A stretch of 6,981 nucleotides of DNA from Candidatus Cloacimonadota bacterium (GTDB taxonomy: Bacteria > Cloacimonadota > Cloacimonadia > Cloacimonadales > TCS61), in contig JACNIV010000039.1 in NCBI GenBank assembly GCA_014382915.1, positions 1 through 6,981 of the forward strand, in the 5' to 3' direction. Below are positions 5,775 to 6,981 of this stretch, in pieces; within the stretch, counting starts at the first letter, position 1, and the number at the start of each line of letters is the position of its first letter. The position numbers and the translations under genes were made by a program. The notes below the pieces were generated by a model, which was not told the origin of the DNA, did not search any database, and was given only the letters and a program-made list of their open reading frames with translations.

Positions 5775-6980
5775 TTAATATGAACTTCCACCAAACAGTG
5801 TTTTTATACCTTTTTTCATAAATGCTTTTCCGTCTTTTGTGGCTCGTAAAGATTTGTAAAAAATTACATCACCGATCTTTTCTGCATTTACATTTCGTTC
5901 TTCTTCAGATAAAAAATAAGTTTCCATTGTATCCATCTCGCGTGCTGTTCCATCGCTCTCATATTTGAAAGTCATATCTGTTCCACTTTCCAGAACTGTG
6001 AAGGCATTGTTCGTCCAGTCAAAACCAGCTATTCCGAGGTCTGGATTTATACGAATATGAGCGGCAAGACTAATGCCTTTAATACCACTATCTTCCAGTT
6101 CTTTGGCACATTGAATAAAAATTTCCGGACTTACACCATTTCCAATATTGATCTCATATAATGGAGATGTCATATCGTCACGAATATACTCTTTCATAAT
6201 ATTCAAAAGCATTCTGAACTGAACCAGATTCTGTGTAGCCAGCAGCATGGAAATTTTTATATAAAGATTGGGAATATCCCGACCATAATAGCAAATAGCA
6301 ACAATAGTACTCCAACTGGGATTAAGAAAGAAATCAGCACCATTTGCCAGCGCAGTTCTGGTAATTCCATCCAGATATACGAGGTGATTATCATTAGCAA
6401 CCTCTATACCGCCAAAATTACCAAAGAAAGTTCCCTGATTTTTCAGAATTAGATTGGATAACCCGTTTCCGGCATCTGCTCTTTCAAACTTTTTTCCTGT
6501 AACTTGTTCAAGCTTTTGAAATCCACTTTCAAGCATGGGAATACCGATCAGGTTCGTACTGCAGAACTTGGAAACTTTCATAATGTTTTCTGCCATTGTC
6601 AAGGTAGCCATCAGATCACCATTATAGATGTAATTATCTGTTAATGCTACTACAGAAATAAATTCTGATGGAACAAAACAAGGTTCATCTGAATTCGCAC
6701 TTTCTGCGATTCTTTTCATGGCATGATGAGTTACCTTTGCTCCCTGCCAACCTGAAACCTGGGCTGTAGCAACACCAAAATTATTATTATATTTGATGTT
6801 ATTTTCCTTTTCATAATCTCCGGCTTTGGCAAATTTCTTCACTAGATCTTCAGCTTCTTCTATCATTTTTCCATAATCTTTTTCTGCTAATATCTTTTTC
6901 CTGGTTTCGAAGTCTCTCATTTTCCTGATAGTTTCAGAAATCTCTTTTGCTCCGCCATAAAATTCCTTCAATGAATCCAT
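5775..6980 (-). CDS. Uncharacterised protein, possibly TIM-barrel-like; start may lie beyond the window
   Basis: I do not recognise this family. The visible frame encodes 401 residues without a signal peptide or clear membrane segments, so it is probably cytoplasmic. Residues 1-55 are charged and likely helical. After about residue 65 the chain alternates predicted strands and helices with several glycine-rich turns (NNNFGVATAQVSGWQGAK at 65-82, ADAGNGLSN at 169-176, FFGNFGGIEVAND at 185-197, YEINIGNGVS at 275-284, GISLAAHIRINPDLGIAGFDW at 302-322), consistent with an alpha/beta barrel enzyme; this is an impression only. Polar residues in these loops (H85-H86, D203, N220, N278, H308, D321) are candidates for an active site. 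No radical-SAM cysteine cluster, nucleotide-binding loop or cobalamin motif is seen. ATG 6980 is one base from the edge, so its ribosome-binding site cannot be checked and the gene may be longer. The stop is TAA at 5775-5777. Confidence 0.75.
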   Translation of the reverse strand: MDSLKEFYGGAKEISETIRKMRDFETRKKILAEKDYGKMIEEAEDLVKKFAKAGDYEKENNIKYNNNFGVATAQVSGWQGAKVTHHAMKRIAESANSDEPCFVPSEFISVVALTDNYIYNGDLMATLTMAENIMKVSKFCSTNLIGIPMLESGFQKLEQVTGKKFERADAGNGLSNLILKNQGTFFGNFGGIEVANDNHLVYLDGITRTALANGADFFLNPSWSTIVAICYYGRDIPNLYIKISMLLATQNLVQFRMLLNIMKEYIRDDMTSPLYEINIGNGVSPEIFIQCAKELEDSGIKGISLAAHIRINPDLGIAGFDWTNNAFTVLESGTDMTFKYESDGTAREMDTMETYFLSEEERNVNAEKIGDVIFYKSLRATKDGKAFMKKGIKTLFGGSSY

Positions 6981-6981
6981 T

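Overview
The window is an AT-rich bacterial segment in which every supported gene lies on the minus strand, so transcription runs from the right end towards base 1. The core is metabolic: an unrecognised 401-residue protein (right edge), a PLP-dependent fold-type I aminotransferase, an atypical short-chain dehydrogenase/reductase (SDR), threonine synthase, and an alkaline-phosphatase-superfamily enzyme of the archaeal phosphoglycerate mutase (ApgM) type. The left part holds a secreted, severely shortened formylglycine-generating-enzyme-like (SUMF1) gene and the N-terminal 81 residues of a response regulator that runs off the window. The style (low GC, strong GAGGA ribosome-binding sites, SUMF1-like secreted proteins, short palindromic intergenic repeats) suggests an anaerobic candidate-phylum bacterium such as Cloacimonadota or a relative in the Bacteroidota/Fibrobacterota neighbourhood. 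This is an impression from memory, not a measured placement.

Layout from right to left: 6980-5775 unknown protein; 5774-5648 a 127-base spacer packed with four different AAC...GTT palindromes; 5647-4436 aminotransferase; 9-base gap; 4426-3635 SDR; a 94-base spacer with an inverted and tandem repeat; 3540-2173 threonine synthase; 12-base gap; 2160-958 ApgM-like enzyme; a 199-base spacer with two further inverted repeats; 758-285 truncated SUMF1-like gene; 41-base gap; 243-1 partial response regulator. No gene-free stretch exceeds 300 bases.

The most informative context is the tight pair of threonine synthase and ApgM-like enzyme. Threonine synthase needs O-phosphohomoserine, and members of the ApgM-like family have been proposed as a non-orthologous homoserine kinase in organisms without classical ThrB. 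The pair therefore probably performs the last two steps of threonine synthesis, and a plain 'phosphoglycerate mutase' label would mislead. The aminotransferase and SDR form a second tight pair with substrates that cannot be fixed from sequence. No clear new multi-gene system (defence, CRISPR, secondary metabolism or mobile element) is visible. The best leads are the alternative homoserine kinase, the SDR lacking the canonical YxxxK, the unrecognised right-edge protein, and the palindromic spacers.
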